Of a stretch of 64,000 nt of DNA, positions 43,678 through 52,280 are shown piece by piece (positions within the stretch are counted from its first letter, which is position 1; every line of letters begins with the position of its first letter). The notes beneath the pieces were generated by a model, which saw nothing but the letters and a program-made list of their open reading frames with translations, searched no databases and was not told the origin of the DNA. The stretch covers positions 124,001-188,000 of the forward strand of contig NZ_CANLAG010000007.1 in NCBI RefSeq assembly GCF_947488715.1, in the 5' to 3' direction. Source of the stretch: an uncultured Tateyamaria sp. (GTDB lineage Bacteria > Pseudomonadota > Alphaproteobacteria > Rhodobacterales > Rhodobacteraceae). The position numbers and the translations under genes are program-made.

Positions 43678-44643
43678 ATGAGCGGACTTTTGGCATTGCT
43701 GGATGACGTGGCGGGAATCGCCAAAGTGGCGGCGGCATCGGTCGATGACGTGATCGGGCAGGCGGCCAAAGCGGGGTCCAAAGCAGCAGGCGCGGTGATC
43801 GACGACGCCGCCGTGACGCCGAAATATGTCCAGGGGTTCTCTGCGGACCGCGAATTGCCGATCATCTGGCGTATCGCGCGCGGCTCCATGATCAACAAAC
43901 TGGTCTACCTGCTCCCTGCCGGGCTTGCGCTCTCGGCTTTTGCGCCTTGGGCGATCCCGCCGCTTCTGATGTTGGGCGGCTCCTACCTGTGTTTCGAAGG
44001 CGCAGAAAAGGTCGCGCATGTTCTGGGGTGGGGGCACGGTCACGAGGATTACGAAGGCAAGGCCGACACCGTCGAAGACCCTGCGCACCTCGAAGAGCAA
44101 AAAGCCAAGGGCGCGATCAAAACTGATTTTATCCTGTCGGCCGAAATCATGACGATTTCCCTCGCCGCCATCCCGGAAAGCAACTTCTGGATGGAAGCCG
44201 CTACATTAGCCACTGTCGCCATCATGATCACCGTCGCCGTCTACGGCTCCGTCGCCATCATCGTCAAAGCGGATGATGTGGGCCTTGCCATGGCACGCGC
44301 ACGGTTGGGTCTGACGCGCGCGATTGGGCGGGGGATTGTTGCCGTGATGCCGGGCTTTATGAAACTGCTGATGATTGTCGGGACTGCGGCGATGCTGTGG
44401 GTGGGTGGTGAGATCATCGTTCACGGCGCGGCCCAATTGGGCTGGCACGGCCCTGAAAACGTGATCTACGGCATTGCCAAGTCCATCAGCGCAGCGGTGG
44501 GGGATGCGTCCGGTGTGGTCAAATGGTTTGCCAAGGCCGCGATGAACGGCATCCTTGGTCTGGCCCTCGGCTTTGTCCTGATCCCCATCGGGGAAAAGGT
44601 GATCACGCCGATCTGGCGGGCATTGGCACCCAAGGCCATCTGA
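43678..44643 (+). CDS. DUF808 (YedI-like) membrane protein
   Basis: A 321-residue inner-membrane protein of the DUF808/YedI family, function unknown. The conserved N-terminus MSGLLALLDDVAGIAK...SVDDVIGQA precedes about six hydrophobic helices (from about residue 75). AGGGAGA lies 7 bases before the ATG. It is divergent from the second gap gene and shares its operator-rich intergenic region. Confidence 0.92.
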   Translation: MSGLLALLDDVAGIAKVAAASVDDVIGQAAKAGSKAAGAVIDDAAVTPKYVQGFSADRELPIIWRIARGSMINKLVYLLPAGLALSAFAPWAIPPLLMLGGSYLCFEGAEKVAHVLGWGHGHEDYEGKADTVEDPAHLEEQKAKGAIKTDFILSAEIMTISLAAIPESNFWMEAATLATVAIMITVAVYGSVAIIVKADDVGLAMARARLGLTRAIGRGIVAVMPGFMKLLMIVGTAAMLWVGGEIIVHGAAQLGWHGPENVIYGIAKSISAAVGDASGVVKWFAKAAMNGILGLALGFVLIPIGEKVITPIWRALAPKAI

Positions 44644-44656
44644 TCCGCAGCAGTGT

Positions 44657-45202
44657 CTAGAGTGTCACCCAGGTGGGTGACACGCCGATCTGTTCAAAAA
44701 ACGCTTCGAGCGCCGGGACAGTCATGCCAAGCGTGCGGTCGTTGACCAGCGGGTGCGGGTAGATTTGCGCACAGTCGCGCAGGCCTGCATCCATGAACAG
44801 TTGCACGCCGGTCTTTGCGCCGTTGATCATCGCAAGCGGCGTCACAGCGCCGGGCCGCACGCCCAGATGTTCCATCAGCCGCTCTGCCGATCCGAACGAC
44901 AACCGGCCTGTGCCAAGCGTCTTGTTCAGGGTCTTGAGGTCGATCTGCTGGTCCTGTTCGGCGACCAGCAGCACGTTGCGCTTCTTGTTGTCGCGCAAAT
45001 AAAGGTTCTTGATATGCCCGCCGCCTGCCTCGGTCGGCAGGAACATGTCCTGCACGGTCTTGGATTCCTCAACCGTGCGCAGGGGGATGTGATCGTGCCG
45101 CGAGAATGCAATGCCCCAATCCGTCAACTGCTGCATCAGCGCGTCTGACGAAACCGGCAGGCTGTCCTGAAACCGGGAGGATGCGTCGGGGATGTCGGTC
45201 AT
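44657..45202 (-). CDS. Prolyl-tRNA editing protein (YbaK/ProX family)
   Basis: Free-standing deacylase of the YbaK/INS superfamily that clears mischarged tRNA, most similar to ProX/PrdX, which removes Ala from Ala-tRNAPro. The 181-residue protein contains IKNLYLRDNKKRNVLLVAEQ, RLSFGSAERLMEHLGVRPGAVTPLAMIN and a C-terminal IYPHPLVNDRT element. It ends 13 bases from the convergent DUF808 stop and is 56 bases after transketolase on the same strand. Confidence 0.92.
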   Translation of the reverse strand: MTDIPDASSRFQDSLPVSSDALMQQLTDWGIAFSRHDHIPLRTVEESKTVQDMFLPTEAGGGHIKNLYLRDNKKRNVLLVAEQDQQIDLKTLNKTLGTGRLSFGSAERLMEHLGVRPGAVTPLAMINGAKTGVQLFMDAGLRDCAQIYPHPLVNDRTLGMTVPALEAFFEQIGVSPTWVTL

Positions 45203-45258
45203 TTCTGCTGTCCCGGTTGGATGGGCCCCCGCGTGGCGGAGGCCCGGATGTGGGCCGG

Positions 45259-47274
45259 TTACAGCAGCGCCTTGGCCTTTTCGACCACTGCGTCGGTTGT
45301 GATGCCGAATTTCTCGAACAGCACATTCGCAGGGGCCGAGGCGCCAAAGTCATCCATGCCGACGAAATCGGCCTTGTTGGACTTGCCGCGCTCACCCAGC
45401 AACCACCGATCCCAACCCTGGCGCATGGCCGCTTCGATGCCGATCCGCACAGGACCCGCAGGCAGCACCTTGCGGCGATAGCTTTCATCCTGCTGCGCAA
45501 ACAGCTCCATGCAGGGCATGGACACCACACGGCACCCGATCCCGGCCTCTTGCAGCTTGGCGCGGGCTTCCATCGCGATGGACACTTCGGACCCGGATGC
45601 GATCAGGATGACCTGGCGTTTGCCTTCGGCGTCCGCCAGCACATAGGCACCCTGGGCTGTCAGGTTCTTCAGCTTGTGCTCGGTCCGCACGGTGGGCAGG
45701 CCCTGACGGGTCAGCGACAGAACAGATGGCGTTTCGGTGGCCGACAGCGCCAGTTCCCAGCTTTCGGCGGTTTCTACAGCGTCGGCGGGGCGGAACACCA
45801 TCGTGTTGGGTGTCGCGCGGCTGATCGCCAGATGTTCGACCGGCTGGTGGGTCGGGCCGTCTTCGCCTAGGCCGATGCTGTCATGGGTCATGACGAACAC
45901 GGTGGGGATCTTCATCAGGGCGGCCAGACGCATCGCGGGGCGCGCATAGTCGGTGAAACACATGAACGTGCCGCCGTAGGGGCGGATGCCCCCGTGCAGC
46001 GCTATGCCGTTCATCGCCGAAGACATGCCATGTTCACGCACACCCCAATAGACGTAACGCCCGCCGCGATTGTCGGTGTCAAAGACACCCAGATCGCCGG
46101 TCTTGGTGTTGTTGGATCCGGTGAGGTCTGCCGATCCACCCACGGTCTCTGGCATAACCGGGTTGATCACCTCCAGCGCCTTTTCGGATGCGGCGCGTGT
46201 CGCCAGTTTGGGCGCGCTTTCCGACATCTGCTTTTTGAACGCCTTGACGGTGGCAGACAGTTTCTTGGGCACGTCGCGGGCGATGACGCGGTTGAACTGG
46301 TTCTGCTTGTTCGACGACAGACCGGCAAAGCGGGCCTCCCATTCCGCGCGGGCCGCAGCGCCGCGTGCGCCGATGGCTTCCCACGCTGATTTGACATCAG
46401 CCGGCACATCGAACGGGCCGGTGGTCCAGCCATAAGCGGCTTTGGCCGCCGCCATCTGGTTGGCATCCGTCAGCGCGCCGTGGCCCTTGGACGTATCCTG
46501 TGCTGCGTGGCCCAGGGCGATGTGCGTCTTGCAAGCGATCATTGTGGGCTTGCCCTGGCTCTTGGCCTTGGTGATGGCCGCATCAATGGCCTCGGGGTCA
46601 TGGCCGTCGATCTCGATCACGGCCCAGCCTGCGGATTTGAAGCGCTGCGGCTGGTCGGTGGTGTCGGACAGGGTCACGGGACCGTCAATGGTGATGTTGT
46701 TGTTGTCCCAGAACACGATCAGCTTGGACAGCTGATGACGTCCCGCGAGCGTGATGGCCTCCTGGCTGACGCCTTCCATCAAACAACCGTCGCCCGCGAT
46801 GACATAAGTATAGTGGTCCACAACCTTCTTGCCGTAGTGCGCGCGCATGATCTCTTCGGCCATGGCGAAGCCGACCGAGTTTGCGATGCCCTGGCCCAGC
46901 GGGCCTGTTGTGGTCTCGATCCCACCGGCATGGCCGTATTCAGGGTGACCCGCCGTGATCGCGCCCCACTGGCGGAAATCCTTGATCTGTTGCAGCGTCA
47001 TGTCTTCGTAGCCGGTCAGGTGCAGCAGCGAATAGAGCAGCATCGACCCGTGACCCGCCGACAGGATGAACCGGTCCCGGTCGGGCCAGTTGGGTGCAGA
47101 TGCGTCAAACTTCAGGTGCTTTTCAAACAGGACAGTGGCCACATCCGCCATCCCCATCGGCATGCCGGAGTGCCCGGAATTCGCCGCAGCGACGGCGTCC
47201 AGGGTCAGGGCGCGAATGGCGGTCGCCTTGGACCAGTGTTCGGGATGGGCGGTGCGAAGGGCGGTCAGATCCAC
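45259..47274 (-). CDS. tkt: Transketolase
   Basis: Thiamine-diphosphate enzyme moving two-carbon units in the pentose phosphate pathway. I start at GTG 47274 ([14 protein letters not shown]), where GAGGA lies 9 bases upstream and the family begins; the frame is open 53 codons upstream without support. The 671-residue protein has [15 protein letters not shown], the TPP motif [13 protein letters not shown]...[15 protein letters not shown] and the [10 protein letters not shown]-type loop [13 protein letters not shown]. No operator of the gap type is evident upstream. Confidence 0.96.
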   Translation of the reverse strand: MDLTALRTAHPEHWSKATAIRALTLDAVAAANSGHSGMPMGMADVATVLFEKHLKFDASAPNWPDRDRFILSAGHGSMLLYSLLHLTGYEDMTLQQIKDFRQWGAITAGHPEYGHAGGIETTTGPLGQGIANSVGFAMAEEIMRAHYGKKVVDHYTYVIAGDGCLMEGVSQEAITLAGRHQLSKLIVFWDNNNITIDGPVTLSDTTDQPQRFKSAGWAVIEIDGHDPEAIDAAITKAKSQGKPTMIACKTHIALGHAAQDTSKGHGALTDANQMAAAKAAYGWTTGPFDVPADVKSAWEAIGARGAAARAEWEARFAGLSSNKQNQFNRVIARDVPKKLSATVKAFKKQMSESAPKLATRAASEKALEVINPVMPETVGGSADLTGSNNTKTGDLGVFDTDNRGGRYVYWGVREHGMSSAMNGIALHGGIRPYGGTFMCFTDYARPAMRLAALMKIPTVFVMTHDSIGLGEDGPTHQPVEHLAISRATPNTMVFRPADAVETAESWELALSATETPSVLSLTRQGLPTVRTEHKLKNLTAQGAYVLADAEGKRQVILIASGSEVSIAMEARAKLQEAGIGCRVVSMPCMELFAQQDESYRRKVLPAGPVRIGIEAAMRQGWDRWLLGERGKSNKADFVGMDDFGASAPANVLFEKFGITTDAVVEKAKALL

Positions 47275-47557
47275 GGGGCGTTGTCCTCTGGGCAAATGGG
47301 TTTCAGGCTCAATACCAGCCAAACCCCAAAGATCAAGGCGATCTGCATGTCTGCGCGCAAGCCCGGCGGCACCCGTGATGTCCCGGCACTTCAATGCCGC
47401 CGTGCAAGTGGTTGATCGCAAAGGGGGGCGCATTTGGCGCGGGCATTGGCTAGACTAAGGACCATCCGGGCCGGCAAACGATTCGCGGGCCTCGGGTCAA
47501 AAACAGGACACGGACAGGTCCGTCGGATCGGTCCACAGCAAGGGGACAGGCACGGGG

Positions 47558-48046
47558 ATGAGCGACTTAGACACCCTTCAACAGCGGCTGACAGCGGCCA
47601 TGGACCGGATTGCAACCGGTCTGGGCACGATGGAAGCATCGGGCGGCGCAGACGTGACGACACTCGAAGCGGCACTGGAGGACGAGAAACTGGCCAATGC
47701 GCAACTGTCTGAACGGGTGCGCAAACTGTCAGAGCGGCAGGAAAGCGCCGCCGCAGAGGCCAAGGCCCAGGCGGACGCCGCGCAATCCCGCGTGGCCGAT
47801 CTGGATCTCGAATTGCAACGGCTCCGCCAGGCCAACGAACAACTGCGCGCGTCGAACGCGGCCCTGCGCAGTGCCAACGAAGAAGGCGTGGGCGAGCCGC
47901 ACCTGATCAACAAGGCAATGATGGCCGAACTGGAGGCGTTGCGGGCGGCACGTGCTGCTGACGTCGCCGAAGCCTCCAGCATCATCGGCGCGCTGACGCC
48001 GCTTCTGGATCAACTGGACGCGCCCGAAGAAGAGGAGGAGGCCTGA
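47558..48046 (+). CDS. Coiled-coil protein coupled to zapA
   Basis: A 162-residue soluble protein, nearly all helical and strongly charged, with a continuous coiled coil from about 30 to 115 (EAALEDEKLANAQLSERVRK and following Gln/Ala/Leu/Glu heptads). No known domain. Its stop overlaps the zapA start (TGATG), so the two are co-translated, pointing to a role with ZapA at the division site; this is inference. An acidic tail (APEEEEEA) ends the protein. Confidence 0.85.
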   Translation: MSDLDTLQQRLTAAMDRIATGLGTMEASGGADVTTLEAALEDEKLANAQLSERVRKLSERQESAAAEAKAQADAAQSRVADLDLELQRLRQANEQLRASNAALRSANEEGVGEPHLINKAMMAELEALRAARAADVAEASSIIGALTPLLDQLDAPEEEEEA

Positions 48047-48438
48047 TGCCCGAAGTGACCGTGAACATCGGTGGGCGGCAATTCGCCGTGGCCTGCCAGG
48101 CGGGCGAGGAAAGTTATCTGCACGCGGCGGCCAAGATGCTGGACGACGAAGCACAGGTGCTGGCCGATCAGGCCGGGCGTATGCCCGAGGCGCGGATGCT
48201 GCTGATGGCCGGGCTGATGCTGGCCGACAAGACGGCAAGCGTCGAGGACAAGATTTCCGAGGTGCAGGCCCAATTGGCCGAGCGCGAGGCGGAACTGGAA
48301 GGGCTGCGCACCATGGGCGCGCCAGAGCCGGAGCGGATCGAGGTGCCTGTGGTGCCGGAGGCGGTAACGGACACGCTGGCCGAATTGGCCGCGCGTGCGG
48401 AAGCGCTGGCCGCCGATGTCGAGGAAAAAGCGGGCTAA
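48046..48438 (+). CDS. zapA: Cell division protein ZapA
   Basis: FtsZ-associated protein that bundles protofilaments. The 130-residue protein starts with the typical MPEVTVNIGGRQFAVACQAGEE and has the ZapA helix AAKMLDDEAQVL...RMLLMAGLMLADK, then a coiled coil (about 65-100). It is longer at the C-terminus than E. coli ZapA. It is coupled to the upstream coiled-coil gene. I found no 6S RNA in the short gap after it. Confidence 0.92.
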   Translation: MPEVTVNIGGRQFAVACQAGEESYLHAAAKMLDDEAQVLADQAGRMPEARMLLMAGLMLADKTASVEDKISEVQAQLAEREAELEGLRTMGAPEPERIEVPVVPEAVTDTLAELAARAEALAADVEEKAG

Positions 48439-48471
48439 TCACCGCCTGCCACCAAGCTGTGACCAAAAGGA

Positions 48472-48498
48472 AAGGCGCGCCCTGATCGGGCGCGCCTT
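48472..48498. terminator. Hairpin terminator after zapA
   Basis: AAGGCGCGCCC-TGATC-GGGCGCGCCTT, a perfect 11-bp stem between convergent zapA and grx, with only a short T-run. Confidence 0.7.
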
Positions 48499-48541
48499 AC
48501 GCTATTGTGGAATAGCGCACGTGTCCGTGCGCCCGCCCGGC

Positions 48542-48904
48542 TTAGCCGTTGGCTTCGCGGATTTTGTCGGCGGCGTCCTTGTCATAGGTCACGTCATTTT
48601 CGTCAAAGAGTGTGTCCAACTCGCCCGACAGGGTCATTTCGGTGATGATATCGCAGCCGCCGACGAACTCGCCTTTGACGTAAAGCTGGGGGATCGTGGG
48701 CCAGTCGGAGAAATCCTTGATCCCGTGGCGGATTTCTTCGTCCGCCAGCACGTTCACGTCGGCAAAATCCACGCCCATGTAATTCAGCACGCCTGCCACA
48801 CGGCTGGAAAAGCCGCATTGCGGCATCGACTTTGTGCCTTTCATGAACAGGACCACGTTGTTGGCCTGAATGGTTTCGGAGATGCGTGCGTTGGCGTCGC
48901 TCAT
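48542..48904 (-). CDS. grxD: Monothiol glutaredoxin, Grx4/GrxD type
   Basis: Binds and transfers [2Fe-2S] clusters, usually as a heterodimer with BolA. The 120-residue protein has the CGFS active site in [10 protein letters not shown] and the glutathione-binding [20 protein letters not shown] start at 48904 ([11 protein letters not shown]); upstream codons overlap the preceding gene. It is separated by one base from a 104-residue orphan and then bolA, giving bolA-orphan-grxD. Confidence 0.95.
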   Translation of the reverse strand: MSDANARISETIQANNVVLFMKGTKSMPQCGFSSRVAGVLNYMGVDFADVNVLADEEIRHGIKDFSDWPTIPQLYVKGEFVGGCDIITEMTLSGELDTLFDENDVTYDKDAADKIREANG

Positions 48905-48905
48905 G

Positions 48906-49220
48906 TCAATCTTCTTTCTTGTTGTAGGCGCGGTGGTACCGCGCGGCATAGGTTTCGTCCTCGGGCATCGGGTCGATAAGGGTGCTGGCCCCGGACAACC
49001 CACTGAGGGTCCGGTCCTGCCCGTTGCGCGGCAGTGTCACGCGTTCCAGCGCGTCGTTTTTGCGGTTCACCCGGTCGACCAGTGCCAGATCCGTCGCTTC
49101 CATGCCCAGGGGCACGGCGTGCTCTTGGCCCATGGTCTGGCGATCCGGGCGGCGCGCGGCCAGCGGCCTGCGCGGCCCACGCCGGAAGGGCGCAGAGAGG
49201 ATCCGGCATAGCTGGTTCAT
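48906..49220 (-). CDS. Hypothetical protein between bolA and grxD
   Basis: A 104-residue Arg-rich protein with no known domain. It is basic in the first half ([17 protein letters not shown]), has a middle segment [20 protein letters not shown], and ends [14 protein letters not shown]. Start overlaps the bolA stop (ATGA) and the stop is 1 base before grxD, so it belongs to the Fe-S operon. No Cys beyond one near the N-terminus, so it is unlikely to bind a cluster alone. Confidence 0.78.
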   Translation of the reverse strand: MNQLCRILSAPFRRGPRRPLAARRPDRQTMGQEHAVPLGMEATDLALVDRVNRKNDALERVTLPRNGQDRTLSGLSGASTLIDPMPEDETYAARYHRAYNKKED

Positions 49221-49459
49221 GCAGGCGCCTTGGTGGTCAGGGCCAGTGCGTGCAATTCGCCGTGGCTGCCGTCCATCTTGCCCTTGAGCGCCTTGGTCAC
49301 GGCGCGGTGTTGTTGCACGCGGTTCATTCCGGCAAAGGACGCGTCCACAACCTCGGCCGAGTAGTGATTTCCGTCACCGGCCAGGTCTGTGATGGTGATC
49401 TTGGCATCGGGAAAGCTCTCGCGGATCAGATCCTCGATTTCCTGGGCTTGCATGGGCAT
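49217..49459 (-). CDS. BolA family protein
   Basis: Partner of monothiol glutaredoxin in Fe-S handling. The 80-residue protein shows the BolA fold EIEDLIRESFPDAKITITDL...HYSAEVVDASFAGMNRVQQHRAVTKALKGKM, with the invariant His-containing RVQQHRAV and a YSAEVV strand. I chose ATG 49459 because GGAG lies 9 bases upstream; ATGs at 49468 and 49453 are nearby alternatives. First gene of bolA-orphan-grxD, divergent from xdhC. Confidence 0.92.
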   Translation of the reverse strand: MPMQAQEIEDLIRESFPDAKITITDLAGDGNHYSAEVVDASFAGMNRVQQHRAVTKALKGKMDGSHGELHALALTTKAPA

Positions 49460-49621
49460 GAATGGCATCTCCGGCTGTCTCGCCCCAGATGTAAGGCGCA
49501 GGGTGCAGGGGCGCAAGCACTTGCGGTGCGGCTGGTCTGTGCATGGCCGGGGCTTGTGTCCCGCAACGGGCTGGCGATACGGTTGGTGCCGGGCCAACAG
49601 GCGCAACGAAAGGCACAAGGT

Positions 49622-50590
49622 ATGACCAGTTTGGATGACGCGCCGGAGCAGGCGTTGGCATGGGTGCAGGCGGGGCAGGGCGCGGCCCTCGCAACGGTTG
49701 TGCAGACCTGGGGCAGTGCGCCGCGCCGCGCCGGTGCGCAATTGGTCGTGTCAGGCGCAGGCGACATGATGGGGTCGGTGTCCGGCGGTTGTGTCGAAGG
49801 CGCAGTGGTGGTCGAGGCGATGGAGGCCATCGAAGACGGTCAGCCACGCCTGTTGGAATTTGGTGTCAGCGATGATGATGCCTTTGCCGTTGGGCTGGCC
49901 TGTGGTGGTACGATCAAGGTGCTGGTTGAACCCGTCGGGCCCGCCATGCCTCTTGATCTGTTGGATAAACTCGTGGCCGCACGCGCGGCACGCACCCCGG
50001 TTGCCTATGTGGTTGATCTGGAAAACTGGGAACGGCGGTTGGACGAAAGCGGGCATGCTGCACGCTTTGCCAGCGACCGCACGGGCGTCGAAGAGGACAC
50101 CCGCACCTTTGTCGCGATCCACAACCCGCCGTTGCGTCTGGTGATTGTGGGCGCGGTGCATATCGCGCAGGCCCTCGTGCCGATGGCGCGTATTGCGGGT
50201 TACGACCCCGTGATCATCGACCCGCGCGAGGCCTTTGGGTCGCAGGCCCGGTTCCCTGGCGAACGGGTGATCAACGATTGGCCAGATGCGGCATTGGCAG
50301 AGGTCGGCGTGGACACGCGCACTGCGCTGGTGCTGCTCACCCATGACCCGAAACTGGATGACCCGGCACTGCACGTGGCGCTGAACTCCGGCGCGTTCTA
50401 CATCGGTGCGCTGGGGTCGACCCGCACCCATGCCAAGCGGGTCGCGCGGCTTGAGGATGCAGGCTTTGATACAAGCGCCATTGCGCGCATTGCAGGGCCT
50501 GTCGGCCTCGACATTGGCGCGGCCAGCCCGCCCGAGATTGCGGTGTCGATCCTGGCGCAGATGATACAGCGCCTCAGGCGTCCAACATGA
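49622..50590 (+). CDS. XdhC/CoxI family protein
   Basis: Molybdenum-cofactor maturation factor for hydroxylases of the xanthine/CO dehydrogenase family. The 322-residue protein has the XdhC/CoxI N-terminal domain (GSAPRRAGAQLVVS, GSVSGGCVEGAVV) and a C-terminal NAD-binding-like domain (LVIVGAVHIAQAL...IIDPREAFGSQARF, YIGALGSTRTHAKR). ATG 49622 follows a gap of 162 bases from bolA. It precedes a molybdopterin-binding gene and coxSLM, so it likely serves that enzyme. Confidence 0.92.
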   Translation: MTSLDDAPEQALAWVQAGQGAALATVVQTWGSAPRRAGAQLVVSGAGDMMGSVSGGCVEGAVVVEAMEAIEDGQPRLLEFGVSDDDAFAVGLACGGTIKVLVEPVGPAMPLDLLDKLVAARAARTPVAYVVDLENWERRLDESGHAARFASDRTGVEEDTRTFVAIHNPPLRLVIVGAVHIAQALVPMARIAGYDPVIIDPREAFGSQARFPGERVINDWPDAALAEVGVDTRTALVLLTHDPKLDDPALHVALNSGAFYIGALGSTRTHAKRVARLEDAGFDTSAIARIAGPVGLDIGAASPPEIAVSILAQMIQRLRRPT

Positions 50591-51585
50591 TCTTTGGCTC
50601 TGTGCCGATACGGTCGGCCACCGGTGCAATCCTGGCGCATTCGATGCCGTCCTCAACCGGGCGCGTGCCCAAAGGCACAGTGCTGACGCCCGCCCACGTG
50701 GAAGATCTTGAAGCGGCCGGGCACCACACCCTCGTGGTTGCGCGCCTTGAGACCGGCGATACCGAAGAAAACGCCGCGGCATCTGCGCTGGCCGACGCAA
50801 TTGTCGTGGATGAAAAAGAACAGGGCCTGCGCATCGCGCCAGCCGGTGCGGGCCGCGTTAACCTCTATGCAACAGGTCCGGGCGTGGTTCAGGTGGACGC
50901 AAGCGCGGTGGCCGCGCTGAACGCGGTCGATCCCATGATCACACTTGCCACCGTCCCGCAATTTCACCGCGTGGACGCAGGCACGATGGTCGCAACGATC
51001 AAAATCATCTCATACGCAGTGCCGCAAACCCATCTGGACCGCGCCTGCGCCGTGGCCAGCAGCGCCTTGTCCGTAGCGCGGCCCACGGTCAAAACCGCCA
51101 CGTTGATCGAAACCCGCGTCGGCGCAGACACACCGCCGGGCAAAGGCCGTGCCGCGATGACGGGCCGCCTGGACCGCCTTGAGATCACACTGGATGACCG
51201 CTGCGTGGTGGCGCATGAAACGGATGCACTCGCGGGCGCCATTCGGAAGGCGCAGGGTGAGATGATCCTGATCCTGACGGCCTCCGCGACATCCGACATC
51301 TGCGATGTGGCACCAGAGGCGCTCAGACAGGCGGGCGGCACGGTAACGGCCTACGGTATGCCGGTTGATCCCGGCAATCTGCTGTTTTTCGGCACACTAT
51401 CGGGGCGACCTGTGATCGGACTGCCGGGCTGCGCCCGCTCGCCCGCACTCAACGGGGCGGACTGGGTGCTTGAGCGGCTCGCTTGCGGGATCGCAATGGT
51501 ACAAGGCGACATCTCGGCCATGGGGGTGGGTGGCCTGCTCAAGGAAATTCCCACACGGCCCCGCCCGCGCAGCACCGGCCCCTAA
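50587..51585 (+). CDS. Molybdopterin-binding protein (MoaB/Mog-like)
   Basis: A 332-residue protein with a C-terminal MoCF-type domain (about 170-300, ASATSDICDVAPEALRQAGG and the GLPGCARSPALNGADWVLERL pocket) and an N-terminal half of its own (IRSATGAILAHSM...). Similar proteins accompany cox-type operons and may insert or load the cofactor. The start overlaps the XdhC stop by 4 bases (ATGA). The exact reaction is not known. Confidence 0.88.
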   Translation: MIFGSVPIRSATGAILAHSMPSSTGRVPKGTVLTPAHVEDLEAAGHHTLVVARLETGDTEENAAASALADAIVVDEKEQGLRIAPAGAGRVNLYATGPGVVQVDASAVAALNAVDPMITLATVPQFHRVDAGTMVATIKIISYAVPQTHLDRACAVASSALSVARPTVKTATLIETRVGADTPPGKGRAAMTGRLDRLEITLDDRCVVAHETDALAGAIRKAQGEMILILTASATSDICDVAPEALRQAGGTVTAYGMPVDPGNLLFFGTLSGRPVIGLPGCARSPALNGADWVLERLACGIAMVQGDISAMGVGGLLKEIPTRPRPRSTGP

Positions 51586-51694
51586 ACATCTGCACGATCT
51601 TGCGATTTCCGGGGACACACAAAGTTTTCTGTTCTCAACGGCCAATCGCCATGCTTAACTCCCTCTAAACAAGAATGCCAAAAGGGAGGATGCC

Positions 51695-52180
51695 ATGGCA
51701 CAGGTCACCATGACCGTGAACGGAAAAGCTGCGTCTGGTGAAGTCGAGGGGCGCACGCTGTTGTCGTCTTTCCTTCGGGATGAGCTGAAACTGACCGGCA
51801 CACATGTGGGTTGCGACACGTCACAATGCGGGGCCTGCGTGGTCCACGTGGACGGTGTCGCGGTCAAAAGCTGCACAATGCTCGCGGCCGAGGCCGATGG
51901 CGCGGATGTTGCCACGATCGAAGGCCAAGCCAACGCAGACGGCTCGCTCAATGTGATCCAACAGGCGTTCCAGGACCACCACGGCCTGCAATGCGGCTTT
52001 TGCACGCCGGGCATGGTGATGTCGGCGGCGGCGCTGCTCAAGGACAACCCGAAACCGTCCGAAAGCGACGTGCGGGAATATCTTGAGGGCAACATCTGCC
52101 GCTGCACCGGCTACCATAACATCGTCAAAGCGATCATGGCCGCATCCGGTCAGGACGTCGGCGCCATCGCCGCAGAATAG
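51695..52180 (+). CDS. coxS: Molybdenum hydroxylase small [2Fe-2S] subunit (CoxS-like)
   Basis: Electron-transfer subunit with two 2Fe-2S clusters. In 161 residues I see the plant-type cluster [15 protein letters not shown]...C and the second cluster [10 protein letters not shown] with CRCTGYHNI. Order S-L-M and the large-subunit motif mark a form II enzyme. A 100-base palindromic spacer lies before coxL. Confidence 0.95.
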   Translation: MAQVTMTVNGKAASGEVEGRTLLSSFLRDELKLTGTHVGCDTSQCGACVVHVDGVAVKSCTMLAAEADGADVATIEGQANADGSLNVIQQAFQDHHGLQCGFCTPGMVMSAAALLKDNPKPSESDVREYLEGNICRCTGYHNIVKAIMAASGQDVGAIAAE

Positions 52181-52184
52181 TAAA

Positions 52185-52257
52185 GGTGCGCGCAAACGCA
52201 CACCCTACGGCGGCAGGGCACAGGTCCACACCGTAGGGTGCGCATTCATTGCGCACC
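52185..52257. repeat. REP-like imperfect palindrome between coxS and coxL
   Basis: Inner arms CACCCTACGG (52201) and CCGTAGGGTG (52231); outer arms GGTGCGC (52185) and GCGCACC (52251). It lies between two genes of one operon. Elements with this GTAGGGTGCGC core recur in many proteobacterial intergenic spaces. Confidence 0.7.
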
Positions 52258-52280
52258 GCCACATCAGGGAGGAATGAACT

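Noticed and set aside
47275-47557. A CceR-like operator before transketolase
   Set aside because: The nearest match (GTTGATCGCAAAG) has only one acceptable arm.
48439-48541. 6S RNA downstream of zapA
   Set aside because: The space is only about 100 bases and is mostly one terminator hairpin; 6S RNA needs about 160 bases and its open central bubble is not visible.
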